Assembly: GCA_963669155.1 (NCBI GenBank)
Contig: OZ022576.1
Location: 8,865,943 to 8,929,942, forward strand
Source of the DNA: Arbacia lixula
Taxonomy: Eukaryota > Echinodermata > Echinoidea > Arbacioida > Arbaciidae
DNA length: 64,000 nt
Direction of reading: 5' to 3'
The position numbers and the translations under genes were made by a program. The notes below the pieces were generated by a model that did no database searches, was not told the DNA's origin, and saw only the letters and a list, made by a program, of their open reading frames with translations. Below, one piece after another: positions 1 to 13,100 of the stretch. Within the stretch, counting starts at the first letter, position 1. Every line of letters starts with the position of its first letter.

Positions 1-961
1 CGTATCCAGGAAGCGACTTCCCGTCAAAGGAAACATTAAGCAACTTCCAGGGAGATATCTCTCGTGATAGTTCTGAAGCGCTTCGTGGGAAGCTATCCCC
101 CAAGTTCCCAAGGCAAAGAGATACTCTGTACTCTGTGGTAGAACGAATGAGGTTGATAAAGATATCATGGGAATTTGTTCAGTGGTTACAGAGATTGCAT
201 TGATTTTACCACACAACACATCAGAATCTCTTTACCGGTATACCGTTGACCTACCAATAGCTTCCTTATTAGTTACATGTACAACCATTTCCGCTTCAAC
301 TGTAATCCCTTACCAATATTCTTTGGAGTTATTAATTTAAACACTGCCAGGAAACTTGACATCTATGTACATGTACGTCTTATTGTTTTCTCATTTGGAA
401 AACTCCTTTATCTGGATGTTATGAGGAACAGGTGAAATGTGAATACATGGAGCTATGAAAATTATTTCGTTATCACTACCCAGAGCTATTAGAGAGTTTT
501 AGATTGCCGTGACTGACAACGAATCTGCATGTCGTATTGTAATAACCAGGTGGACATGATGTAATGGCGTATGCATCAGCTGCCAGTCATAGTCACAGTC
601 AAAGTTGTGGCAATCTAAAACTGTCTTCTACCAATGTCACAATTTCACACCACTTATAAACACAAATCCCATAGGGCACCATTGTGTCTGGCACAGAAAG
701 AGTTATTGGCTGCTACAGACGACATGATTTTGCCACGATTCTGTAATCGTAATATCCTTCAACTGGAAATGTGATGTCACCTTCTCATAAAAATCCAATC
801 GCAGAGTCGTATGGTTTGTGTAGTCTGCTGTGCCCTTCACCCTCTCAGTCCCATAGGCAATAAATGGTGTTATGATTGCTGAGGGATTATCATTTGTCAT
901 TAAGGACAGGGTTAAGATACGCATGCTTTATTGTCAATTCTCATCACTCTCCTCCTGACAG
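1..961. other. DLGAP intron (3' part), non-coding
   Basis: No coding exon is visible before the acceptor that ends at 961. The stretch is AT-rich. It holds a small foldback: a segment near 488-512 (core TTTAGATTGCC) recurs inverted near 600-632 (core GGCAATCTAAAA), probably an old MITE. A segment around 715-800 resembles one at 29716-29780 (both read ATTTTGCCA and, further on, GTGATGTCACC and AAATCCAATC), so it belongs to a dispersed repeat. Intronic status is inferred from the exon at 962. Confidence 0.6.
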
Positions 962-1129
962 ACAAACACCATTAACCCCGAGGGAGGGCGGACCACTCTA
1001 GCCTCAGACCTGGCTGGCTTCTGGGACATGGTCATGATCCAGGTGGACGACATCAACGGCAAGTTCATCGACATCGAGACCATCAAGGAGAACAACTGGA
1101 AGGTGGTCGCTCCTCCCGTCGTCACCAAG
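962..1129 (+). CDS. DLGAP: DLGAP penultimate coding exon (GKAP core)
   Basis: This 168-nt exon is in phase 0 at both ends. The acceptor is CTCCTGACAG and the donor AAG/GTGAGA. It encodes TNTINPEGGR, then GFWDMVMIQVDDINGKF and KENNWKVV, the helical GKAP core that is the most conserved part of the family. It is GC-rich relative to its AT-rich surroundings, as expected for a conserved exon. An open frame on the opposite strand over the same bases is a shadow. Confidence 0.92.
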
Positions 1130-4100
1130 GTGAGATGGGCACTCTGAGTCTTGAGACATGGCTAAGGGATTGGGCGGGGCCATGAGCCTATAGGGTGGTC
1201 CCCAATGTACTGAGGCTACAAGACAAAAACTAGTACTCGATATCACAAATGAGTATAAGATATCACTGCATGTGGCCCTTTAACACTGTTTGAGTTGATT
1301 TATCATGTAAAATGGTGAACTGGGCACTTCCGGCTATGTTAGTTGGTCAGCGCAAACGATGGCAATACCATTGACATGTTCCTGGTAACCCACTTTTCCA
1401 GAGTAATTTGTCCTAGATTTGCTACTCTACTGTAAGATGAAGAGTTTGTATGTTATTTTTCAGAAGATGACTGAAGAAGAATAGAACTTTCTTGACTTAA
1501 AGAAGGGTTCCTTGCACCAACACAAAGCACTATGTGGTGGACTACAAGACCGGAAGTATACAGGTCAACAAATTCAGCTGAAAAGCTGATAGCACCATGA
1601 TATTTTAGAGTTTTTTTTGCGATATTGATAATTCATGAAAAGCTTGTGCATGTCAGTCTTGCTCTAAGTTTAGACCATATGATCCTGTAACAGGGGGAGG
1701 GGGGGGGGGCTGCTTTGTGTTATTGTCTACTAGTTCATGTAGAGGATCATACTGTGTGCTGCAACTGTTGCTGAGTAAGTCGCACACTTTACACTTGTTC
1801 ATAAGAGTAATTCTGATGCAATACATGTCCTTTCTTTGAGCTCCCTGTTCAGTGCAGAATGACATTTCAAACTAAAAAATTGTGTGTAATGAAAATTTCT
1901 TAGAAAATTGTGTTTGAAATTAATGCATCACACATTCCTATCTAGGTCGTGAAAAGAAATTTGCTACCCTGACATTTATCCTGCCTGTGTAGAAAGCATT
2001 TGTTTATGATTATTTCCGGAAAAAGACCAAATACCCAACAACACCTTAAATTCCTCGATGACGTGGAACTTTGATCCCAGTTGTAACCCTTTTCTGCTCT
2101 GGCAACCTTGAATGGGTATTAGCACGCTCAAAGCCTTTGTTCAGAGGGTGAATTTTTCCCCACTTTGTGGAATTCTGAGCGACATTTGAGCAGTCTACAT
2201 TCCATGGGGTCCAAGTCATGAGGATTACCCTCCCTTCATTCCTCTGCGCAGAGAGAGAGATTTGTATTCATGTGCTGTGAAAAGAGAAAATTAGTCATAA
2301 ACCCCGTTCATATACACCGCCTATCCACGAAAAAGGCGCAACATTTGCGGCAATTTTGCCGATGCATTACCGATAGCTGCGTATATGAACGGGAATCGCT
2401 CAAATAATGCGGTATTTGCTTCCTCCTTTTTTGCGCTTATTTTGCGGCTTTTTCGCGGATCGAGACCTAGTAATAATACCGCAATATTGCGGTAAGCGAA
2501 TCTTATAAACTGCGTCCGCAAAATAGGCGTAAATGTTGCGCCTTTAGCATCGCGCTCTGGCCTGTTGGTCGCTTATCCTACCGCTCGTATGGCTGAGCGG
2601 AGCATGTCACCATCGTTTTGGAGAGAGTCCAGCTGTCCAAAACACCGCAACATTACTGCTTTTGGGGGTGTATATGAATGGTGCTTTTGCGGCTCGCTGG
2701 AAACTTGCTTACCGATGTGCATCGGTAATAATAGCGGTATATGGTATATGAACGGGGCTATTGTCACTCAAAGGTGTCCCATGGTAGTTTCTAATCCGGT
2801 TCTGTGATTTGATGGTAGCTGACAACACATGCATCAAAGTATTTTACAAGTTTGCCTCTTGTATACTGGAAATGTGTTACCTCTGTGTTGTATGGATGGG
2901 GTAATCATAGTCTTAAGTACAGTGGGGTAACCCTCTCATCACCAACCAATCAAAGTTTCATGTCAAATACAACATCGTTTCTTGCCTCTGGGACTATTAG
3001 GGTTAACCAGTGGTGTAGGAACCAGTCGAAATTAGTTTATAGCATCTACGAATTGTGATGACCGAACAATTAATAGATATAAAGAGATGCCTCCCAAAGT
3101 TGAACCCACTTTGTTCAGCATTCCTGCATGTGTGTTTACATATGCTTGTTTTGTTAGTGGACAGTGTTTTTGTATTATATCTTTCCCCATAATCTGACTT
3201 TCTGATAAAGCATAGTGCAGTACTCCTTTTCAATCTCATTTAGGAGATACCATACAATCAAGGAAGAACGGAACCAGAGGTTTGACTCCCCTTCCTCTCA
3301 TGACCCTCATCCTCTTTGTTGATATTAGGCAACAATTTTGTTTTCAGGCCTTCTGCAAAATATTTGATTTGGTTGGGCAGTGGGAGGAGAATTCAACTAT
3401 TGTTGCTTACTTGCTTATGTTGAGTGCTATTTTCCACGTGGCTATCCACACTCTATGCTCTTGTAACTGTTGTACATTTCATTAATGGAGAATTTCTGGA
3501 TTGCACTCAATCTTATGTGTGTCCCTGGACAGGTTACCTTCTAATTTATCTTCACAATAAAACAAATGCTTAAGGTTTAGTATTATTCCATATAAATCTC
3601 AGATCAGACTTTCTCTCAAAGCACAGTACCATGATGACATCATCCCATCTCGGCATGTCCCTTATACTGTAGTTGTCCCGTTTTGGCCAACTTCTATTTT
3701 TATTTCTTCCATTACATTGGTAATAGGCGTGAAATATTACGGTTGGCTTGCTGACTAATACTGCTCTTGAACCTCCATTGACCCCCTTGTCAATCTAGCC
3801 CAGCAATTTCAAGGCTGAAAGTTATAATGGTCGCACCAAGAATTCCCATCTGCAGGCAGCTTGCTGTGGGTGGCTTGATGCAGTCTTGGCGATCAGACCC
3901 AGATGATTACTTATAAAGGGGCCAACAGACTATGGGAACATTGCTATGATATTCGTCTGTAAGATAAAGAATCTTGAAGTTGTGTGACTGCAAAACATAC
4001 CAGCAAGAATTGCAACCACTAATTTGAAAATATTTTCAGTACCCGCAAATCTGTTGCAAATCTATCCAAAATACGTGTCTGTCTGACTATATTCGGTAAT

Positions 4101-7100
4101 CAGATCAGCTCTGGGACATTGTCACAATGTGACCGCACAATACCTGGCTTTAAGATACAGGGGACTTCATAAGACCTGGAAGGCAATGATCTCTTAAAAT
4201 GAAAGTTCAGCAGGTTCATTCTGTCTATGATGCATCCACAGAAGTCCGTAGAGGAGAATCTGTTCCCAAGACCAGAAGCGCACTGTGTCGGATACCAAGG
4301 TGTGGCATCCACGTGCTACACAGCATCAAAGCTGTCAAATCAAATTAGCCTGGAATGGTTTGTTGTGAGCACGATGTTCCAGAGATCTCTGGCTCGCATG
4401 GGTTCTAACTACACAGAGGGGTTGGAATTTTGCTGACATGAAGAATGTAGAATGGAAATCGTTTTCCTTAATACAGGAGTCTCAATGGATTTCTTCTGTG
4501 ATCCATCTCTCGTCTCTGGATATTTCCATGCTACAATCCGCTTTCACTTTCTAATACCTTCAAGCCATGTCCATGTATTAGTCTGCATCCACAAACTCCA
4601 TTGTGACACTGTCTGGAAGATCAGACTAGAGCCTATGCATACAGAGTACAACCATGTGGAGCTAGTCTACATAGTTGTGTATGCAGAATTGCTCCCTACC
4701 CCTATCTGTCCGTCTTCTCTCTTTCATTACCTCTCCTGCTCTCCTTCCTCGCATCCCCATTTATCCATCCATGTTTTGTTGTCATTCACTCCTTCATATT
4801 TTCCCTCTCTTTTATATCTGTCCCTCTTTTATATTTTCTCTCGCTCACTTTCCCTTTCCACATTTAAGCATAGTGTATACTCCTGTACTCCCTCACTTTT
4901 CGAGACAAATGTACTTGTGCTCCTTTCATCACTGTCTGTCTACAACACGCTACCATTCCTTGCTGACTTCTGTCTTTGGCCTCATTGTATCATACTCAGT
5001 CTGCACAATGGCTTCCTGGTTTCATGAAAAGAATTTCTCCCTCTCCTAAAGAATGCTGTTCCATACTTGATAGTGGCTGAAGGACATACTGGGGATGGAG
5101 GGGGATGCGGGGAGGACTGAAGTTGGGTTACATCTAATTGTGAAGCAAGTGATCTTATTATGCAGCAGACGGTGACACCTTTGCCTACTCCTGCTCTGCA
5201 TACACAATGTTCCAGGTGCAATCCCTGCGATATACAGCAATGCGTATCAAGTGAATGCTTGAACTGCATTCTTACTTTGCATACGGAATGTTCCGATCAC
5301 AATTCCTGCTATACACAGCATGGAATGCATGACCTTGCATATAGAATGTTCTAGGTGCATTCCCTGCAATGTACAGCTACATGTTTCTAGTGAATGCTTA
5401 CTTTGTACACCATGTTCCAATCATATTCCCTGGGATAGCTACATGCATAATCTAGAGAATGTTCAAATTGCATGCTCTAAAATGCATGTATGTTTGAATT
5501 CAAGGTTTGCCTAGATGTGAACATGTAAGCTAACATACCCTGAGGCACGCAGTCTGTGCGGTGTACATGTATGCATTATATTGTAGACTAGAGAATGCTT
5601 TTTGTTGTAGACTAGAGAATGCTTGAATTGCATTCTCTTCTATGCATACGGAATGTTTGAATTCAATGTGCTTAAGTGTGAATGTGAATACGAAGGATAA
5701 CATATATCTTCTGGCATGCAGTCTGCATGATGTATGCATTATTATGTACACTGGGTGTGTACTGTTGATACAGTACATGTCTGGTGTTTGTTTGAGCCCT
5801 GTGGGATTGTACTAATTATTGCATCCCACCGCTGCCACCAAATACAATGTAAGTGTGATATGTTTTGATGAGATAGATGTCGGAAGTTCCCAGTGAAAAA
5901 AAGGTTTAATAGTTTCAGAAGCACTGCAGTAGTGGATCCCAGCTAAAGATTCCCTCCCATTTTTCTATTAATAACCTAATGGAAGAAATCCCAGTCCAAA
6001 GCTCCAATAAACCATCCCAAACAGGAAGTGATAATTTGAACAGGTTTTTCTCGGGCTCCCCTGGATCATACAGTGGGATTAGACAGATCTGAGCCAGGAT
6101 TACTTCAGTAGCCTCAAAATAGATAGGACTATCAGCCAACTCATACCCAGGCGCTCCCTCATAAAGCGGACACGGCTGATATATACCAAACACTCTTGAG
6201 GTCAGTAGACAGTTAAACCTACATGTAATGCTTTGCAGATCTGATTCACAGTGCTCAGACAAGAATCAATGTAGGTAACTGAAAGATACATACCCAATTG
6301 TCCACTTTACAGGATTACAAATGTATAGATAACATTTTTGAGAAAAATGTGTTGATGCCACTGGCCAGTCAAATACTATGGTGGGTGGGTTCACTGAGAC
6401 AAATACCACCCCTTCCCCCTCTCCCTCCCCCCCCCCCCCCCATGCTGTGTGCAACCTCATTTACCAAATTGACTTACTAGTGTAAATAAACACCACACAA
6501 GGAACAAAATGGAAGCCACCGTCAAATTGAAGTTGAACATTAGCTAGTATAATGAATCAAGTGATTCTCCAGTGTTTACAAATGACTTGGAGGCACTCGA
6601 GTTAGTGTCATATTCAGTCAACTCCTCGCCCAGTACATCTAAGAGAGGGGCCCTTCTCCCCGTTATCCTCCCTCCCCAAATGACGCTGTCTTGCTGCATT
6701 TGATCAGAGTGTGTACATGTATATTGTTTAGACTACTGCCATGCCATAGCACTAACATCCAAGGCTACATGCCCTGTGCATACAGAACGTATGTACTGCA
6801 ACGAGCCATCTTCAATATTACACGACCCCACACAATACCCATGAACATATTTTCCCACTGGCTCTGCCTACATGTACCTACTGATGTTCTCCCTGGTATC
6901 GCGTGATTCACCCGCAGATTGGGGGCTACCTTCAATTTGGATATTAACCTGATTTTGGTTTGGGACCTACTGTCGGGGCGCTGCCTAAAATAGCTGCGCA
7001 GTAGCACAGGAGGTGATAATGAAATGATGCTAGGATCATAACGGGTAATGGAGTGTGAAGAGAAGTCATGTGTTGTGGTAGTATCATGCCACCAGATTCA

Positions 7101-10100
7101 ATAGGATATTAAAGGCATTCAGCTGGGGTGTTAATCATCACTCTAACTTGTTGTTCAGATGGTGATCACTATGCGTAATATTTGAACAATTTCCAGTTTT
7201 AAGCTTTCCAATTGTTCTTTTGCAGTATAGTTATTAAAAGATGATTTCTGCTCTCTACAAACTATTGAAATATTTGGCAATAGTGGAAGATACGTCTGTA
7301 TATTCATTTAAACTGCCTGAAACTGATATTGAAAACAAACGCCAACATCTGAATTTTGACCTGTTCTTTAGTGAGCTGGCATGTGGGCTAGCTTTTTTCC
7401 ACTCAGATACTAAGCAGTGCAACTTCCATACAATCTGCTGTTCGGACAATAAGAGGCTATGAATAAACTTCAAATACCTTATGGGGCATGATGAAACCGC
7501 TTTGGTTACCCCTTTGGTTACGTTTTATAAACTGCGGTTTCATGGCAGAGTTTAACATCCTAACTGGACCAAGGTTCACAAAGCCTGTCAGCCTGAAAAT
7601 CTAGCCAAGTTAAAAAAAACTAGCACATATTCTGGTAAATATGTTCAAACATTGAGGACATAATACTTGCATCGCACTTACATCTAATATGCATGAATAT
7701 ACAAATGTTATAGTGGCACTCTTGTATTTCTAGTGTGAGGGTCAAATGCACACTTAGGTTAGAAAAGACCTATTAAAACAATTTGATATGATGTAGCATG
7801 ATCTGATCCTTTGTGTAACCTTAAATTTAATTCGGTCATTATTGATAGCTGACCTATTAGTGGAGTCAGAATAACAGTCGGGTCACAGGCAAACTGAGGC
7901 AGAAATATTGATCAGTTCTCACCAGCGCTATACAGGTAGCCTCTACAGCAGCTGCAACATGGTCATCTCTTCCACATCATTTCCCTTGTGGTTCACGTAC
8001 AAGGTAGATTTATATAGACAGATTCATGGAGATTGATAGATTGATAGATTAATTCATGTACATCCCTGGTAGATGCATACAAAGATATCGGTTTATCCCC
8101 CCCCCCCCTCCCTCCCTCCCCCCTCCCAACAACAACAAAAAATCCCTTTTACTTCGCATACAAGGATATAGACAGATTCATGGTCTCATGGAGATAGATA
8201 GATTGATGCTTGTACACACCTGGTAGATGAATTTAAACAAAAAGTAACATGCCTTTGTACATTCAAAAATTCATTCATGTAAACAAACAATAGGCACCTG
8301 GTATAGACAAATTAATGATATGAAATATTTGAAAGCAGTTCACATAAATTGAACGCATCAAATGGTGTCATTAGTAATGCTTGGTATATGTTTGACTGAT
8401 TATTGCAACATTCAGCTAATAAATATTTTGGTAATAGTAGGTTGTCATTTCCAATGTCTTGCCATAGAATAGTATAGCAAGCTGAAACGGATCTATCCTG
8501 GGACTGCAGGATATTACGTAATCCTACCTGATGGGACATGATTCACTTTCACAACCATGACGAATACTCTGCTGATGAATCCCTGTATGACCGTACACAA
8601 GAGAAATTACAACAAACTTGCTTTAGCTGAAATAGAAAGAAACTCCTCAATATGTACCATAATCAAATTAGAGGGATGATAATTTTGAAATGGGGTAACG
8701 GTCTCCTGCAGGTTGCATATTTTGATAGATAAAAGGCTTTATTAGAAAAATAGAAAGAGAACACCTTTTTCATATACCAATTGACTGATCTTTTCCTAAC
8801 AGCATCCCAGAAATGAACATCAATTGTGAATTGCTAATTGTCCCTTTATTAACCTAGCCCTATAGCTGTGCATAGATGGTGTACCTGTGTTTGAGTGCAC
8901 CACTTATTATACCCATGTCTGTGTGTGTGGTGGGTTCAGCCCCTTTAATCTGTTTAGGATGCAGTTGACCTCATTAGCTTCTATAAAAAATTAGCGGTGC
9001 AGCCTGGTTATGGGAGCCACCACCCATCTCATATTACAGGGAGAAAGTAGGTCGAAGGGGGCTCTGATACCTGTTCTTTGATGTCCACAATTACCATGGG
9101 GATGAGGTCAGATTTAAGCCAATGCATATCTGCACTTAAGTAATTTCCTTTTATGTTTATGGAATGTAGAGTCTAGACTAGAAGATGAGGGTTATCTGTG
9201 TCCTCAAATGTTCTGTACATAAATTGTCAGGATTTTTAAGACCCATCGAATCCCTACGCTGTACTTATTCAATGGTTCCTAAAAACGCTTACCAAATGTG
9301 CTACCATCACAGGATGCAAATGCTTGTATAATGTATGTGATGAAAGTGCTCATAGACAAAGTGGTGGTTGTACTGTACATATTCCAATCACAATATTACT
9401 GTTACTCTCTAATGTATGTGACATGATGAAACAAGTAAACAAGGGGTTAGTAATGTCCTTTGATGTACTGTATACTACCATCACAATATTCAATTTCCTG
9501 TTATAATGTATGTGATATTACGAGGAGACACTGGGTCTAATAGTTATGTCGTCTAATGTACTGTATATTACTACCATCACAAAATTCATGAGCTTGTTTG
9601 TGATAACACCGTGTCTGGCAGAAGAAAGTGTATACAATGAAAAATTCTGGACATGGGTTATTGAAAGTGTTTAATCTCCCTTATGACATCATGAGATGGG
9701 GCTGGAGTCACGTTACACTCTTATCATTCATGAAGGACGTGAACTACCGGTATGTTCATATTTGAGCTACAAAGGACATGGTAAGAGCTCCTTTCCCAAG
9801 TGACAGCAATATCAAATGCATTTATGATTTACTTCCTTGAAATATATAAAGCAGAATGATATTAATGCCAGTTGCAAACCCCAATGTAGCTTATCTTCTG
9901 TTTTAACTTCATACTTTCTTTTTTGTTGTGGAACATTTTGATTCGTTTACATCAACTTTATTTTTTGAAGTTCGATTGCATAAAGTAAGATGGAAAGAGA
10001 GACCCCACCCCACAGCGTACAACAGGCTAGAAGTGGAAGAAATCTACATACACGTAGACTGTATTGCACAGAATCGATAGTGTGCATACATGTATGTTTG

Positions 10101-13100
10101 ATGCTGCTGCAGGCAGGCAGACTTGAAAGTGAAAGTCACCGCAGACGGCCATTTATCAGTGCCTCAATCGTCATGGCTATTACTAAACCAAAGCCAGAGC
10201 ACAACAAATATCAATTGATTAATTCAGTGGAGATAGTGGCTGTCAGCACTTAAGACACAAGGCAAGGTTGAGATTAAAGGGATACATCAGCCTTGGGCCA
10301 TTTTGTTTTGCGGACTTCTTGAGAATTTATCATGATTATCATACCATTTTCATGCTATTGCATGTACAAGCATTCAGTGCATGCCATACTGTTGATATCT
10401 TCAGAATGATGAGAAAATCGATTTGTAGATCAATGAAATGAAAGACACTAAAATGGAATTCATATATGACATTGCATTCACATATTATGAAGATAGATAG
10501 ATGCATGTACAGACATAAGATGCAGACAGACAGACAAGGAACAGACAGACACACAGACACACAAATTTAGACAGATGGAATGTAGGTAGATAGGTTTACA
10601 GCTACAGCTACATGTAGGGGGTATCAATAGTAGATTAATACATTAGTCCTGACAGATGTTACACAGCTGAAGAAGAATGTGTCTCATTGTTTATGAATTA
10701 TGCATAGATAAACTGTCTGTTATGCTTGACTTTTCCCTGAGTAGGAAAGTTTACAGTTTGTAACAATACCATTTTTTCCTTCCTGTGCCACATATTAAAT
10801 GATTGAGTACATACATACAAGATACAGGTCAGAATAATAAATCGCTGTGAGCCCCATTTACTCCCACAAAACATTGAGTGTTTTTTCTTCTCAATGCCAT
10901 GAACTTTTAAACTTTGCTAAGTTGCATTATGATAGAATACCTGTCAGCTGTTGCACGCAAGTCAAGATACATGTATACTAATGGTACATTAGCAGGATAT
11001 GTGGACGTTGTAATCATACAACTCATACATCTTAGTCAGATAATGTAACACAAAGAGCAATATGTGGGGCAGGATGAATTAATGGTACAGGAGAGAGCTC
11101 GCATCTTTAAAGGTTAAGATGACAGAAACTGCAATTATTGCAGTGAGCTCACCATGACCACAGACTCCATACCTGTTTAATATCAGGAGCACAGAGAGGA
11201 TTCATCGTAAGATGATCAAATAATTGAAATTAAACAAGATTTGTGACGATAGCAGAATTTTGTTGCCATGATTACTGATAACTTTACCTTAATTGTGCAA
11301 TGAATCAAAATTGTACATAAAAGTATACATAAGTTTTTTGCTTATATGAGATTCATAGACTAATAGTCTCCCCCCCCCCCCCCCTCCCGATTTTTGCAGC
11401 ATGGGTTTGGTGGTGGTGGTGGTGGTGGTGGTGGGGGGGGGGGGGGGGGCTAGGAGTTGCCTTTAAATTTCTCCTGTAGTCTATTATAGAGCCAATTATT
11501 TGCAGAGGCTCTCTATGTTGAGACCACTTCCACAGAGAATTTGAAAAACTACAGGTACTGCACTTTAGCTGTACAGCATAAATGTGTACACATATAATAT
11601 ACAGTCTCGAGCACCGTATGTTTATATCATCAGTGTTTAAACAATACATTTCAAAATGCTTTTTTTTCACATCTGGCAGTTTGTTATGTCCCTGGATATA
11701 TGTAGATTGAGGGCGAAAGGGTCAGTGAATATAATATTGACATTCATTTGACAGGCTGGGAAAGAAAACCTGTGCTGTGTTTCACATGATGATTTACATT
11801 GTGATGCCACAATGAAATGGCAAAATGAAACCTTGGGGAATTTACCACTTACAGTTGTCTGTATGCTGCATGATAAGTGTTTTGAAAAACAGTATTGATT
11901 TTCCAAGGCAACTAAAATTCACACATATATGTTATGTTAATCTACAAGAAGTGCTATTATTTTTCAACCCAACCTTATCTATTAACAATTTGTGCAGGTC
12001 AATGAGCTTGGTGTGTCATTCCATTACCCAGCTCATTGACATGCACGATTGTTAATAGAAAAGGTTGTGTTGAAAAATAATAGCACTTCTTTGTTGAAAC
12101 TAGCTCTCTGCGCAGAATTGTGCATCATATTTGACATCATATGAAAGAGATTTTGTTTTGCATAAATTTGAAAGTCTAAAAACTGAGTCTGACTGTCATT
12201 CCATTACCATGGAACTGCCCACTACTTACTTGAGTAGTGTTTAGAACCTGTGAAGCTGGTGACCAGTCATACAGTACATGTAGCTTCTAAATATGAAGTG
12301 TTCTTCTGTGTGCCTTGCCCTCATTTTACATGCTAATATGTGGAATTTGCCTAATTGTACTCAGATTTTGAGTGTTTTGACAGATCAAATGTAAAAACCT
12401 TTCTTTGAGTCAAAATAGCTTTGATATTTGCTAGCTACTTACATGTATTTGAAGAGTTTTGTTTTCAAAAGTTTTCTTTTTATAAATCTGAATAAATATT
12501 TCTAAAGCTGTGCAAATAATACATGCTTTGAAGTAAATACTTCATTCTTCTGAAGGTTATGCAATGTTTGCTTGCTGTAATTGTCAATCGCTGATGACAT
12601 TTAATTTGATATAGTCATATAATCGTACAAGTAGATAAAATAGCAGGAAAGCTTGTGGGACATATTGTATTACAGCACTACTATAGGATCTGCTGCTAGG
12701 GAAGGTTGATTTTATCAACATTAATGAACATTATTTACCATATTTTTATTTTTTTATTTTTTTTTTTTTGGGGGGGGAAGGGTGTGTCAGATAATATTTT
12801 CCCCTAATTTAAAAAAAAAAAATTGTTTAAGAAATTAAAGGACTAAAGATTAGGCTATGTATCAACACTTTCCATGAATGGATATTCATAGTATTTAATT
12901 GCAAATGTTGGAATAGTTTGATATCAAATCTACATCAGTTAGATACATGTTCTTTCTTGTAATCCAGTATAATATAGTTCTGGACTTGGAAGATTCGGCT
13001 TGCCCATTATAATTAGATAATGATATGTACATGTTGAGGCTGATGCAAAAAAGCTGACAAACAGTACACAAGAAAGGTCTGTGCTCATGAATGTAATGGA

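Noticed and set aside
1004..1246. Minus-strand open frame over the first DLGAP exon
   Set aside because: Shadow frame of a conserved GC-rich exon read on the other strand.
4452..5027. 191-codon plus-strand open frame
   Set aside because: The second half is a C/T-rich low-complexity translation (Leu/Ser/Phe), with no domain, no splice-compatible partners, and it lies in the DLGAP intron.
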